From JAOARY01 sp045345765 (GTDB taxonomy: Bacteria > Bacillota > Clostridia > Peptostreptococcales > Peptostreptococcaceae), in assembly GCA_045345765.1 (NCBI GenBank), contig CP148265.1, positions 2,046,001 through 2,110,000 on the forward strand: DNA of 64,000 nt, given 5' to 3'. Under the pieces are notes generated by a model, which was given only the letters and a program-made list of their open reading frames with translations, had not been told where the DNA came from and did not search any database. Position numbers and translations under genes: made by a program. Shown here in pieces: positions 1-8,075 of the stretch (within the stretch, counting starts at the first letter, position 1; every line of letters begins with the position of its first letter).

Positions 1-83
1 TCATTAGCAAATGATACACTAAATAAAGATAGAGATAATGCTCCAATTAAAGCTAACGATGTTAATTTTTTTATGAATTTCAT
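1..83 (-). CDS. Secreted protein, N-terminal fragment (signal peptide only)
   Basis: The gene starts at 83 and runs off the left edge, so only 27 codons are visible. They encode a typical signal peptide: a KFIKK basic start, a hydrophobic core rich in Leu, Ala and Ser, and an SFA cleavage site just before the window ends. A GGGGG-type Shine-Dalgarno sits seven to eight bases before the ATG. The mature protein lies outside the window, so no function can be assigned. Confidence 0.7.
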   Translation of the reverse strand, partial: MKFIKKLTSLALIGALSLSLFSVSFAN

Positions 84-254
84 AACAATACCCCCTGTGA
101 CTAAATTTATTTTATTTAATATATAATTATAATAATAGAAATTTTAAGAAAAATAAAATATTTTATTATAATTTTACTTTTTTAATATGATTTTAATATT
201 TATATCTATTTATATTTTTCATTTGACCATATCTAAATTTTATTATAAAAAGAA

Positions 255-277
255 CCGATGAAGATGAACTTCATCGG
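255..277 (-). terminator. Rho-independent terminator of glpT
   Basis: Perfect 9-bp stem (CCGATGAAG / CTTCATCGG) with a 5-nt loop. On the minus strand it is followed by TTCTTTTTATAATA. It lies about 80 bp downstream of the glpT stop codon. The plus-strand side has no U-tract, so it reads as a minus-strand terminator. Confidence 0.8.
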
Positions 278-356
278 AATTATTAAGTATATGAGGTGAA
301 GTCATTTACTTAATTTATGAAAAAATGAATAATAAATTTTATATTAATATCAACTA

Positions 357-1706
357 TTAAGCTGATTTTTTAGAGTTTCTAACACTATTAGTATCTGAGT
401 TCCAAGTAAATGATAGGAAGAATATAGCAAGTACTGAAGCAACCATCATAAAGTTAAGAGCAGCACCCCATCCGTAAGCATCTACTATTTTACCTATTGC
501 AAAACTTGAAAGAACAGATCCACCTAAGTATCCAAATAATCCTGTAAATCCGGCTGAAGTACCAGCGGCTTTTTTAGGTACAAAATCTATAGCAGCAACA
601 CCTATAAGCATTACAGGTCCATATATTAAAGCACCAATTAAGGATACAGATACATTTATAAGTAAAGTACTATCACTTGTTGAATAAACAAATAATGCAC
701 CTACAACACCAATCATACAAATAATACCTACTGGAGCTCTTCTACCTTTAAATATCTTATCACTTAACCAACCGATAAATATTGTTCCAGGTATAGCAGC
801 AGTTTCAAATAAGAAGAATGGTATTCTTGCACTTTCATGTGAATAACCTTTAACTTCTTGTAAATAAAGTGGAATCCAGTCCATAACACCATATCTAACT
901 AAATAAACAAATATATTAGCTAAAGCTATAAACCATACATATTTATTATTTAATACATGATTAAATAATATTTCTTTTGCTGATAATTCTCTTTCGCTTT
1001 CAGCTATCTTAGTTCTATCAATATCTTCTGGGTAATCGTTTTTATACTCTTCAATTGGTGGTAAACCTACTGACTGAGGAGTATCTCTTGCGAATAATAA
1101 TATCATAGCAGCCATCGAAACACATAAGAACGCTGGTGCATAGAATATACCTAGTTTCCAACTAGAAAAAGCATTTATAAGTACAGTTGCAATTGGAACA
1201 ATTAAAGCAGCACCAACATTATGAGCTGTATTCCAAACTGCCATTACAGATCCTCTTTCTTTATTTGAATACCAGTGAGCCATTATTCTACCACATGGTG
1301 GCCATCCCATACCTTGGAACCAACCATTTAAAAGCATAAGTACAAATAGCATACCAACACTTTGTGTTAAACCAAACATTACATTTACTATTGCAGAAAG
1401 AACTAGACCAGTTGCTAAGAAATATCTTGCATTAGATCTATCTGAGAAATTCCCCATTATGAATTTACTAAGACCATAAGCGATTCCTAGTCCAGAACCT
1501 ATAAATCCGATATCAGCAGTAGAAAATCCATATTCTGATTTGAAGTACGGATACGCAAGTGACATATTTTTTCTAACTAAGTAATAAGCTGCATAACCAG
1601 CATATATGCTTACAAATTGTTTAAGTCTGAATTTTTTATAAGTACCATCAATATCTTTTTTAGGTAATTGTGATATTGGTGGTGGTGGTGCGAACATTTT
1701 TAACAT
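357..1706 (-). CDS. glpT: Glycerol-3-phosphate/sugar-phosphate:phosphate antiporter, GlpT/UhpC family
   Basis: Twelve-helix major facilitator transporter of the organophosphate:Pi antiporter family; it brings glycerol-3-phosphate or a related phosphate ester into the cytoplasm in exchange for phosphate. At 449 residues it has family length. The substrate-site residues known from E. coli GlpT are present: Arg45 in YYLVRKN, Lys81 in LSKFIMG, a His in WNTAHNVG (residue 162) and an Arg in YLVRYGVMDW. The central-loop block RDTPQSVGLPPIEEYKNDYP and the KKAAGTSAGFTGLFGYLGG block are closer to GlpT than to UhpT. A GGGAGAGG ribosome site precedes the ATG. The gene is monocistronic, with its own promoter upstream and a terminator behind. 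UhpC-like sensing or another substrate cannot be excluded from sequence. Confidence 0.9.
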   Translation of the reverse strand: MLKMFAPPPPISQLPKKDIDGTYKKFRLKQFVSIYAGYAAYYLVRKNMSLAYPYFKSEYGFSTADIGFIGSGLGIAYGLSKFIMGNFSDRSNARYFLATGLVLSAIVNVMFGLTQSVGMLFVLMLLNGWFQGMGWPPCGRIMAHWYSNKERGSVMAVWNTAHNVGAALIVPIATVLINAFSSWKLGIFYAPAFLCVSMAAMILLFARDTPQSVGLPPIEEYKNDYPEDIDRTKIAESERELSAKEILFNHVLNNKYVWFIALANIFVYLVRYGVMDWIPLYLQEVKGYSHESARIPFFLFETAAIPGTIFIGWLSDKIFKGRRAPVGIICMIGVVGALFVYSTSDSTLLINVSVSLIGALIYGPVMLIGVAAIDFVPKKAAGTSAGFTGLFGYLGGSVLSSFAIGKIVDAYGWGAALNFMMVASVLAIFFLSFTWNSDTNSVRNSKKSA

Positions 1707-1752
1707 AACAAACCTCTCCCTTTTTTATTTTTTAATAAATATTAAAAATTTT

Positions 1753-1782
1753 GAATAATATTTTTTTTGCCGAATATTATTC
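1753..1782. promoter_or_regulatory. Inverted repeat in the glpT leader, possible operator
   Basis: GAATAATAT and ATATTATTC form a perfect 9-bp inverted repeat with 12 bp between arms. It lies roughly 35-65 bp downstream of the predicted glpT start point, inside the 5' untranslated region. It could bind a repressor or fold as RNA; the sequence does not decide which. Confidence 0.4.
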
Positions 1783-1822
1783 GTAAGTTAATAAATTATT
1801 ATGAAAATGATTTCCTGATTTG

Positions 1823-1851
1823 ATTATAGGTTTTAAATTGCTTAAAATCAA
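1823..1851 (-). promoter_or_regulatory. Sigma-A type promoter of glpT
   Basis: On the minus strand TTGATT is followed after exactly 17 bp by TATAAT, giving a consensus -10 and a good -35 box. Transcription would begin near 1816 and give a leader of about 110 nt that includes the inverted repeat at 1753-1782. Confidence 0.6.
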
Positions 1852-2058
1852 TAATTATATACTTAAAATATTTAAAGTGAATTTTTTGGCTTAAAAGCAA
1901 AATTCGTTAAAATCCTTAATATAAAAAGAAGAGCCAATAGGAAAACATTTTTTTAATACTTTTTTTTCCGAAGTTTTTTGAAATATTGAGCATTTAAAAT
2001 AAGAAAGATTTATAGTATATTGAAAAAGAAGGATTTATAATTGAACGGAGCTGGTTAT

Positions 2059-3066
2059 ATGAGGATTAATAAATATTATATTATATTTTTTATTTTTAGT
2101 ATTTTAGGATTTAGTTTTTTTAATATCTTTAATAAAGAAGAGGAACTTATAATATATACAAGTGTTATGGAAGAACAAGCTATTGCTGTTTTGGACGAGT
2201 TTCAAAGAGAATATGGAATAAAGACTAAATTTATAAGAATGAGTAGTGGAGAAATTTTAGAAAAATTAAAAGAAGAAAAAGATGATATGAAAGCATCTGT
2301 ATGGTATGGCGGAACGGCAGATACTTTTATAGCTGCTAAAAATTATAATCTTATAAAAAAATACAAATCAAAAAATTGGGATGATATACCTTTGCAATTT
2401 AAAGATGAAGAAGGATATTGGACTGGAGTATATATTGGATATTTAGGATTTATAGCAAATAGGGATTGGCTGAATAAAAATAGTTTGGATATGCCTCTTT
2501 CCTGGTTTGATCTTTTAAGTCCTGAATATGAGGGAAATATAATACTTTCTAATCCAAAAACATCAGGAACTGCATATACTACTATTTTTACATTAATACA
2601 GCTTTTGGGTGAGGATGAAGGGTTAGATTATTTAAAGAAATTAGATAAGCAAGTAAAGAAATACACTAAATCAGGACTTACACCAGGTATGATTGTTGGC
2701 CTTAATGAACAAGGGATAGCTGTAACTTTTTTAAATAATGTGGTTAGGTATGAAAGAGAAGGTTATAAAAATCTTGTAATGGCTGTGCCAAAAGAAGGTA
2801 CTGGATATGAAATTGGTTGTGTAGCTCTTTTAAACAATTGCAAAAATGAAAAAAATGCAAAAGCTTTTATTGATTTTGCTCTTACTAAAAAAGCACAGGA
2901 AGTAGGCGTTAAGGTTGGTTCTTATCAGTTTCCTACAAATGTAGATGCAAATAAGACAAAAGCTTTAAAGAATTTAGATAATATCAATCTTATTGATTAT
3001 GATTTTGATGAGGGGGGGCAAAAAAGGGCATATTATCTAAAAAAATTTGAGGAATTAAAAAAATAA
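2059..3066 (+). CDS. Extracellular solute-binding protein, FbpA/PgtC-like, membrane anchored
   Basis: Type 2 periplasmic-binding-protein fold: the mature part starts with ELIIYTSVMEEQA and carries WYGGTADTFIAA and TGVYIGYLGFIANRDWL blocks, as in Fe(III), aminoethylphosphonate and phosphoglycerate-regulatory binding proteins. The first 25 or so residues form one hydrophobic segment with no lipobox cysteine, so it is anchored or cleaved rather than lipidated. I chose the ATG at 2059 because CGGAG lies 8 nt before it; an in-frame TTG at 2041 with AAGGA is an alternative. No ABC permease or ATPase is nearby. It is divergent from glpT, and PgtC-type proteins act as sensors for phosphoglycerate antiporters, so a sensing role for GlpT substrates is an inference, not shown. 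Confidence 0.75.
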   Translation: MRINKYYIIFFIFSILGFSFFNIFNKEEELIIYTSVMEEQAIAVLDEFQREYGIKTKFIRMSSGEILEKLKEEKDDMKASVWYGGTADTFIAAKNYNLIKKYKSKNWDDIPLQFKDEEGYWTGVYIGYLGFIANRDWLNKNSLDMPLSWFDLLSPEYEGNIILSNPKTSGTAYTTIFTLIQLLGEDEGLDYLKKLDKQVKKYTKSGLTPGMIVGLNEQGIAVTFLNNVVRYEREGYKNLVMAVPKEGTGYEIGCVALLNNCKNEKNAKAFIDFALTKKAQEVGVKVGSYQFPTNVDANKTKALKNLDNINLIDYDFDEGGQKRAYYLKKFEELKK

Positions 3067-3099
3067 TTAATTTATGAGTACTCATAAATTAATTATTTT
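3060..3099. terminator. 40-bp perfect palindrome over a stop codon, bidirectional terminator
   Basis: The 20 bases of each half are exact reverse complements, centred at AGTACT. The left half contains the last Lys codons and the TAA of the solute-binding protein. The right half ends in ATTTT and is followed by AAATATTTTT. It separates convergent genes, so it probably ends transcription from both sides. Confidence 0.65.
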
Positions 3100-3150
3100 A
3101 AATATTTTTACAAAAATATAAATTTAAATGATATAATATTAATAATTTTG

Positions 3151-3624
3151 TTAGTAGATTTTTAATTTTGAAGGATTATATGTTTGTATTTTTTCAACAA
3201 CTTTGTCTTTGCTGTCACCAGGTGATTCTACTATTAATATTAGGTTTTTTCTTTCAGGATGGCTTATATAGTTTCTAGTATTTTTACCACTATAAAGTAA
3301 AACTATAAAGCCTATTGAACTTCCAGCAGCACCACAGGCTAATAAAACTAATATAATCATAACTGTATGTGATAAGCTCCTAAATATATTTTGAGCCATA
3401 CTAAAGGATATGAACACACCAAGTAAAACTCCAAGAAGTCCACCTATATTTGTTGCAATTTTTAATTTATTAGGTTCATATTCAGATATTGACTTTTCTT
3501 CTTCTACATATTCTTGTCTAGCTACTGTATAAGCTTTAGCTTCATGTGGAATGATTTTTCTTATATCTGTAAGACAGCTATAAGCAGTTTTTGGTTCTTC
3601 AAAAAAAGCTAAAATACTAGGCAT
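3151..3624 (-). CDS. Small membrane protein with two central membrane helices
   Basis: The 157-residue protein has a short soluble start (MPSILAFFEEPKTAYSCLTDI), two glycine-rich hydrophobic helices near residues 60-110 (GGLLGVLLGVFISF and a second ending GSSIGFIVLLY), and a soluble tail with an LILIVES strand. The layout resembles GSP17M/YflT-like stress proteins, where a ferredoxin-like domain flanks glycine-rich helices, but that is only an impression. The start at 3624 is preferred over 3639 because GGAGGTG, a strong ribosome site, lies inside the longer reading frame six bases before it. Function unknown. Confidence 0.6.
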   Translation of the reverse strand: MPSILAFFEEPKTAYSCLTDIRKIIPHEAKAYTVARQEYVEEEKSISEYEPNKLKIATNIGGLLGVLLGVFISFSMAQNIFRSLSHTVMIILVLLACGAAGSSIGFIVLLYSGKNTRNYISHPERKNLILIVESPGDSKDKVVEKIQTYNPSKLKIY

Positions 3625-3755
3625 TCTAAGCACCTCCATTATTGAACTTTGTAAAAAACTTATGAAAAAATTCTGTTACATATTTGTTTTATACCCATAA
3701 AATTATTAATAAAATTAAATTAGTAAAAATAATTATATAAAGGATGTGAATTTAT

Positions 3756-4760
3756 ATGAAAAGGGATAGATTATATTTTTTTATAATTTCTTTTTTGGCT
3801 TTGGGACTTATATTTTCATATGATTATTGTAAAAAAGATATAAAAATAATGGATTCAAAAGAAGATAATACAATAATCAAAAGAAGCTTTAAAAAAAATA
3901 TAAAAGAATTTTTAGATGAGAATAAAATAAAAATATCAAAAGCAGATTATATAAATTATTCTAAAGATGAAAAATTAATAGATGGTATGGATATAATAAT
4001 AAAAAGAGCTAGAGACATAAAGATAGTTGATTTTGAAAATGAGATTATAGTAAAAACATATAATACAAAGGTGGAAGATATAATTAAAGAAGCAAATATA
4101 GTTTTGAACAAAAATGATATAGTAGAGCCGAGTTTGAATGAAGAAATAGCATTAGATAGTAATTTTGATATTAAAATAAATAGGGTAGAAACAAAATTTG
4201 TAAAAAAGTATAAAGATATTGATTTTGATACTATAATTAATGAAGATAATAATTTAGAACTTGGAAAGACTATAGTATTAAAAAAAGGAATAAAGGGGAA
4301 GAAAGAATACGTATATGAAAATTCTTATTTGAATTCAAAATTAATTGAGTCAAAACTTATAAAGACCAATTTAATAAAAGAATCTGTTTCTAAAGAGATA
4401 AAAAAAGGAACGAAAGATTATTTTATAACTTCGGAAGGTGAAAAAATTCAATTTAAAAAGGCTTTAAAAGTATCAGCAACAGCTTATCATGCTGGTTTTG
4501 AAAGTACAGGAAAAAGACCTGGTGATAAGTATTATGGAATGACAAGGTCAGGAACTCAAGTCAGAGCTGGAGTTATAGCAGTTGATCCAAAAGTTATACC
4601 GCTTGGTTCGAAAGTATATATAAAAGAATATAAAAAAATTTATAGCGCTGAGGATACAGGTGGAGCAATAAAGGGAAATAAAATAGATATATATTATGAA
4701 GATAAAGATTTTGTAGATAGATTTGGACGAAAAACTCTTAATATTTATGTATTAAAATAG
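3756..4760 (+). CDS. yabE: YabE-like cell-wall protein: ubiquitin-like/DUF348 repeats, G5-like region, 3D domain
   Basis: A 334-residue exported protein with an N-terminal membrane segment, then two DUF348-type segments (about residues 45-130), a G5-like region ending near residue 220, and a C-terminal 3D domain (about 232-334). The 3D domain shows SATAY, AGVIAVDP, IPLGSKVYI and DTGGAIKGNKIDIYY; the Asp residues are those of the MltA-like fold used by lytic transglycosylases. This matches YabE/RpfB-type proteins thought to cut or remodel peptidoglycan. In many Firmicutes yabE lies directly before rnmV-ksgA; here the same order is kept but about 4.2 kb of other genes lie between. AAAGGATG precedes the ATG. 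Confidence 0.85.
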   Translation: MKRDRLYFFIISFLALGLIFSYDYCKKDIKIMDSKEDNTIIKRSFKKNIKEFLDENKIKISKADYINYSKDEKLIDGMDIIIKRARDIKIVDFENEIIVKTYNTKVEDIIKEANIVLNKNDIVEPSLNEEIALDSNFDIKINRVETKFVKKYKDIDFDTIINEDNNLELGKTIVLKKGIKGKKEYVYENSYLNSKLIESKLIKTNLIKESVSKEIKKGTKDYFITSEGEKIQFKKALKVSATAYHAGFESTGKRPGDKYYGMTRSGTQVRAGVIAVDPKVIPLGSKVYIKEYKKIYSAEDTGGAIKGNKIDIYYEDKDFVDRFGRKTLNIYVLK

Positions 4761-4799
4761 TATTTTTGTTTTTAATAATTCTATTTTGGGGTAAAAAAT

Positions 4800-4841
4800 A
4801 AGTTAAATTAACTAGGATTCTAATTAATTTAACTTTTTTTT
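4800..4841. terminator. Bidirectional terminator between yabE-like gene and rubredoxin
   Basis: AAGTTAAATTAA and TTAATTTAACTT form a 12-bp stem with a 12-nt loop, followed by a run of nine T on the plus strand and preceded by an A-rich stretch that reads as T-rich on the minus strand. It serves the two convergent genes. Confidence 0.75.
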
Positions 4842-4845
4842 TATA

Positions 4846-5007
4846 TTATTCAGTTACTGAAAACTCGTCTTTCCCAACACCACATAATGGACAAACCCAA
4901 TCATCTGGAATATCTTCAAATGGAGTTCCTGGAGCTATACCTGAATCTGGATCTCCTGCCTCTGGATCATAAACATAACCACATACATCGCATACATATT
5001 TTTTCAT
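4846..5007 (-). CDS. Rubredoxin
   Basis: A 53-residue one-iron electron carrier in the cytoplasm. The four iron ligands are Cys6 and Cys9 (VCDVCGYVYDP) and Cys39 and Cys42 (VCPLCGVGKDEF), with the usual GIAPGTPFEDIPDDW core. Rubredoxins carry electrons to oxygen- and peroxide-removing enzymes in anaerobes. The start at 5007 has AAGGAGG seven to eight bases before it and gives the family length; a longer frame to 5055 has no ribosome site and adds a non-conserved N-terminus. Single gene with its own terminator. Confidence 0.95.
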   Translation of the reverse strand: MKKYVCDVCGYVYDPEAGDPDSGIAPGTPFEDIPDDWVCPLCGVGKDEFSVTE

Positions 5008-5149
5008 AATTATCCTCCTTAGATTCTTATTTATTTTAAAATAATGTTTTTTCAAATAAGCAATTAAAACAATTTTGTTTTGATTACAATTTTATTTTAA
5101 TGCTTTTTTTAGTCTTTGTCAACAAAAAATTAAAAAAGGAATGATTTAT

Positions 5150-5836
5150 ATGATGTATAAAATTTTAATAGCCGATGATGAGAGTAATATAAGAAATTTA
5201 TTAAAAGATTATTTAAGTAAAAAATATGAAGTTTATGAAGCAAAGGATGGTAAAGAGGCTTTAAATTTATTAAAAAATAAAGATATAGATTTAGCGATAT
5301 TAGATGTTTTGATGCCTTATTATGATGGATTTTCAGTAGTTAAAGAAATAAGAAAGGAAAAACAAATTCCAATAATAATGCTTACTGCAAAAACACAGGA
5401 TTATGATGAGTTAAAAGGCTTTGATGTAGGGGCTGATGAATATATCAAAAAACCTTTTAATATGAATATATTATTAAAGAGAGTCGAAGCAATATTAAAA
5501 AGAATTTACAAAAAAGAAAGTACAAATATATTAAATATAAATAATATGAAATTAAACTTAGATTCAAAAGAATTATATATAAATGATGAGAAGATAGAAA
5601 TAACAAATAAGGAATATGAACTTTTGTTTTATTTTATGAATAACAAAAACAAAGCTCTTAGTAGAGATCAAATTCTTGATAGTATCTGGGGTATTGATTA
5701 TTTTGGAGGTCTTAGAACAGTAGATACACATATAAAAAGGCTAAGAAAAAAATTAAATGACGAAAGTAAATATATAAAAACTGTGAGAAATGTAGGTTAT
5801 ATGCTGGAGGCAAATAATGAAATCAATAAAATCTAA
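5150..5836 (+). CDS. Two-component response regulator, OmpR/PhoB family
   Basis: Receiver domain (residues 1-115) with acidic pair Asp9-Asp10, phospho-acceptor Asp52 in LAILDVLMP, and the signalling Lys in EYIKKPF; winged-helix DNA-binding domain (about 128-228) with the OmpR motif RTVDTHIKRLRKKL. The start at 5150 has AAAAGGA nine bases before it; the earlier ATG at 5141 directly abuts that site. The stop overlaps the start of the histidine-kinase gene by 20 bp, so the pair is translationally coupled. The likely target is the secreted-protein gene at 7348. Confidence 0.92.
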   Translation: MMYKILIADDESNIRNLLKDYLSKKYEVYEAKDGKEALNLLKNKDIDLAILDVLMPYYDGFSVVKEIRKEKQIPIIMLTAKTQDYDELKGFDVGADEYIKKPFNMNILLKRVEAILKRIYKKESTNILNINNMKLNLDSKELYINDEKIEITNKEYELLFYFMNNKNKALSRDQILDSIWGIDYFGGLRTVDTHIKRLRKKLNDESKYIKTVRNVGYMLEANNEINKI

Positions 5837-7265
5837 ATTATTTTTAATATTTTTAATAATAATATCTTTAAACACAATGATAATATTTATGGGAAATAAA
5901 TTTTATCTAAAAAATTATTATATAGAAAGAAAAAAAGAGGAACTTAGTGATTTAGTACTTAGGATAAATAAAGAAAAAGATGAGATTGATATAGTGGATA
6001 AGTATGTAAATTTTGATGGAAATATTATATTAATAGATGATAAAAAGCTTTATAATATAGTATTAAATTATAGTTTTTCAGGTATGAGAATGAATAGAAA
6101 TATGGGTGGAAATAATTACAATCAAAATAACTCAAATAACTATAGTTCTATTAGTTATGATTTAAATGAATTTGATAATTTAAATGAAAATGAATATGTA
6201 TTTTTATATTCGACAAAAACTAAATTCAATATAGAATTTTTGACACTATATTATAAATTAAAAAATTATAAATATATTGTAGATATTCCTCTTGAAAATA
6301 TTGATAAGAGTATAGATATTTCTTCTGATTTTATTCTAATAAATTCTATAATAGCCTTATTTATAAGTTTACTAATTGCTATAGGTTTTTCTTTAAAAAT
6401 AACAAAACCAATTATACAATTATCAAAGATAACAGAGAATATATCGAATTTAGATTTTAGTAAAAAATTAAAGGTAGATTCAAAAGATGAAATATCTATT
6501 TTGGCAATGAGTATAAATAAAATGTCAGATTCATTAGAAAAATTTATAAAGAATTTAAAAAAGGATTTAAAAAAAAGAAAAGAATTAGATGAACTTAGAA
6601 AAACTTTTGTTTCAAATGTATCTCATGAATTAAAAACACCAATAACTATAATAAAAGGCTATATAGAAGCGATAAAAGATAAGGAAGTTGAAAAAAATAA
6701 AAAACAAAATTACATTAATATTGTTGAGGAAGAAGTAAATAATATGAGTAATATGGTTGAAGAATTACTTTTATTATCTAAATTTGAGGATGTAGATTTT
6801 GAAATCAAAAAAATTAAATTTGATTTATCTGAATTGATTGATGAAATATTAGAAAAATATAATATTATATTTAAAAAGGAAGATATAAATGTAGAACTCA
6901 TTAAAGAAGATATAGTGGAAGTAAATGCAAACAAAAATGATATAAAGCATGTTATAAGAAATTATTTAGATAATGCGATAAATCATTTAGATGAAAATAG
7001 ATATTTGAAAATAGAATTAAAAAAAGTAGAAAATAGCTATAAATTTAGCGTATTTAATAGTGGTAAATTTATAGAGGATAAGAATAAAAAACTTATATGG
7101 GATAGTTTTTATAAAATTGATGAATCAAGAACAAAAAAAGGAAATGGAAGTGGTCTTGGTCTTAGTATAGTAAAAAAAATATTACAATTACATGGTTTTG
7201 ATTTTGGATTTGAAAATATATCTCTAGATATAAATGGTGTTGAATTTTATTTTTTTATAAATTAA
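5817..7265 (+). CDS. Sensor histidine kinase, partner of the regulator at 5150
   Basis: Membrane kinase of 482 residues: first helix about 7-28, an extracellular sensor of about 135 residues, second helix about 170-193, HAMP linker, HisKA domain with phospho-acceptor His270 in VSHELKTP, and an ATPase domain with N-box NYLDNAINH and G-box GNGSGLGLS. The sensor domain carries an Asn/Gly/Met-rich insert near residues 89-110, unusual for this family and similar in composition to the tail of the secreted protein encoded next. GGAGG precedes the ATG, inside the regulator gene. The ligand is not evident. Confidence 0.9.
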   Translation: MKSIKSKLFLIFLIIISLNTMIIFMGNKFYLKNYYIERKKEELSDLVLRINKEKDEIDIVDKYVNFDGNIILIDDKKLYNIVLNYSFSGMRMNRNMGGNNYNQNNSNNYSSISYDLNEFDNLNENEYVFLYSTKTKFNIEFLTLYYKLKNYKYIVDIPLENIDKSIDISSDFILINSIIALFISLLIAIGFSLKITKPIIQLSKITENISNLDFSKKLKVDSKDEISILAMSINKMSDSLEKFIKNLKKDLKKRKELDELRKTFVSNVSHELKTPITIIKGYIEAIKDKEVEKNKKQNYINIVEEEVNNMSNMVEELLLLSKFEDVDFEIKKIKFDLSELIDEILEKYNIIFKKEDINVELIKEDIVEVNANKNDIKHVIRNYLDNAINHLDENRYLKIELKKVENSYKFSVFNSGKFIEDKNKKLIWDSFYKIDESRTKKGNGSGLGLSIVKKILQLHGFDFGFENISLDINGVEFYFFIN

Positions 7266-7269
7266 AAAA

Positions 7270-7285
7270 TGTCACATGAATGACA
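7270..7285. promoter_or_regulatory. Possible regulator box before the small secreted protein gene
   Basis: TGTCA and TGACA lie as an inverted repeat six bases apart, 63 bp before the start of the secreted-protein gene, directly behind the kinase stop codon. Position fits an operator for the adjacent OmpR-type regulator, but such regulators usually bind direct repeats, so this is tentative. Confidence 0.25.
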
Positions 7286-7347
7286 TATTTAAATCCTATA
7301 CTTAGATTATAGAAAAGAAATTCTATAAAATTTAAGGAGGAATTAAA

Positions 7348-7851
7348 ATGAAAAAGAGATTATTATCAATGGTTTTAGGTTTAGGAATGTTTGTATCTAT
7401 GTTTAGTTTTTCTTTTGCACAAGATATTAGAAGTCAAGCACAAATCTTGGCTGATATTTTGGATATGGAAGTAGAAGAAGTATACGACCTTAGAGATTCG
7501 AATCAAACTATACATGATATTGCTAAGGACAAAGATGTATTAGATGAGTTTTTAGAAGAATCTTTAGAAAATAAAGAATTAGTATTAGATAAAATGGTTG
7601 AGGATTCTAAACTTACTAAAGAGGAAGCAAAAGATATATTAGAAAAAATTAAAACTAATTATGAAAATGGCGAATTTAATATGGGCCAAGGATTTGGTTA
7701 TGGTCTTAATATGGGTCAATATAATGGTAGAAAAGATGGTACAGGTGAGGGCAAAGGCTTCGGTAAAAATTCTAAACAAAGAGGAAATCAAAATAACGAA
7801 TGTCCATATGGTAATGAAAATCAAAGACAAAGAAGAAACCAAAATAAATAA
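7348..7851 (+). CDS. Small secreted protein, DUF2680-like, with low-complexity tail
   Basis: The 167-residue product has a clear signal peptide (cleavage after FSFA, near residue 24), an acidic helical middle, and KMVEDSKLTKEEAKDILEKI, which resembles the DUF2680 helix pair found in clostridial exported proteins. From residue 113 the tail is Gly, Asn, Gln and Arg rich, with repeated MGQ and FG/YG patches. AAGGAGG precedes the ATG. It is the third gene behind a response regulator and kinase and is followed by a terminator-like two-stem element, so it is probably the output or a sensor accessory of that system. Molecular function unknown. Confidence 0.7.
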   Translation: MKKRLLSMVLGLGMFVSMFSFSFAQDIRSQAQILADILDMEVEEVYDLRDSNQTIHDIAKDKDVLDEFLEESLENKELVLDKMVEDSKLTKEEAKDILEKIKTNYENGEFNMGQGFGYGLNMGQYNGRKDGTGEGKGFGKNSKQRGNQNNECPYGNENQRQRRNQNK

Positions 7852-7908
7852 TATTTTATAAATATTTTAGATTAAAATTTCTTATTTATATTGTATAAAT
7901 AAAGAGAA

Positions 7909-8001
7909 GAAAAAAGCTGTTTTTTAAGAATAAAATTTATATATTATGCTGATTTTAAATTGTAAAATATATAGATAGATATCTTAAAAACAGCTTTTTT
8001 T
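7909..8001 (+). terminator. Two-stem terminator element, family copy A
   Basis: Outer stem: 7911-7929 pairs with 7982-7999 (AGCTGTT... / ...ACAGCT, one bulge), followed by T7. Inside it is a second stem, TATATATT (7938-7945) with AATATATA (7966-7973), whose loop contains ATTTTAAATTGTAA. The same architecture and related loop occur at 45671, 55871 and 57049. It lies behind the secreted-protein gene and before the next promoterless spacer. Confidence 0.65.
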
Positions 8002-8075
8002 GTTGATTAAATTCTACTTTTGTTTTATCATTTAATAATGGTTAAATAATTAGGTATGAATATAAGGAGTAATTT

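Larger units (their letters stand above)
1707..2058. other. Divergent intergenic region glpT / solute-binding protein
   Basis: AT-rich spacer between divergently transcribed genes. It holds the glpT promoter and inverted repeat listed separately. On the plus strand TTGAGC (1986) and TATAGT (2011) are 19 bp apart, a weak promoter candidate for the downstream gene. Nothing else stands out. Confidence 0.5.
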
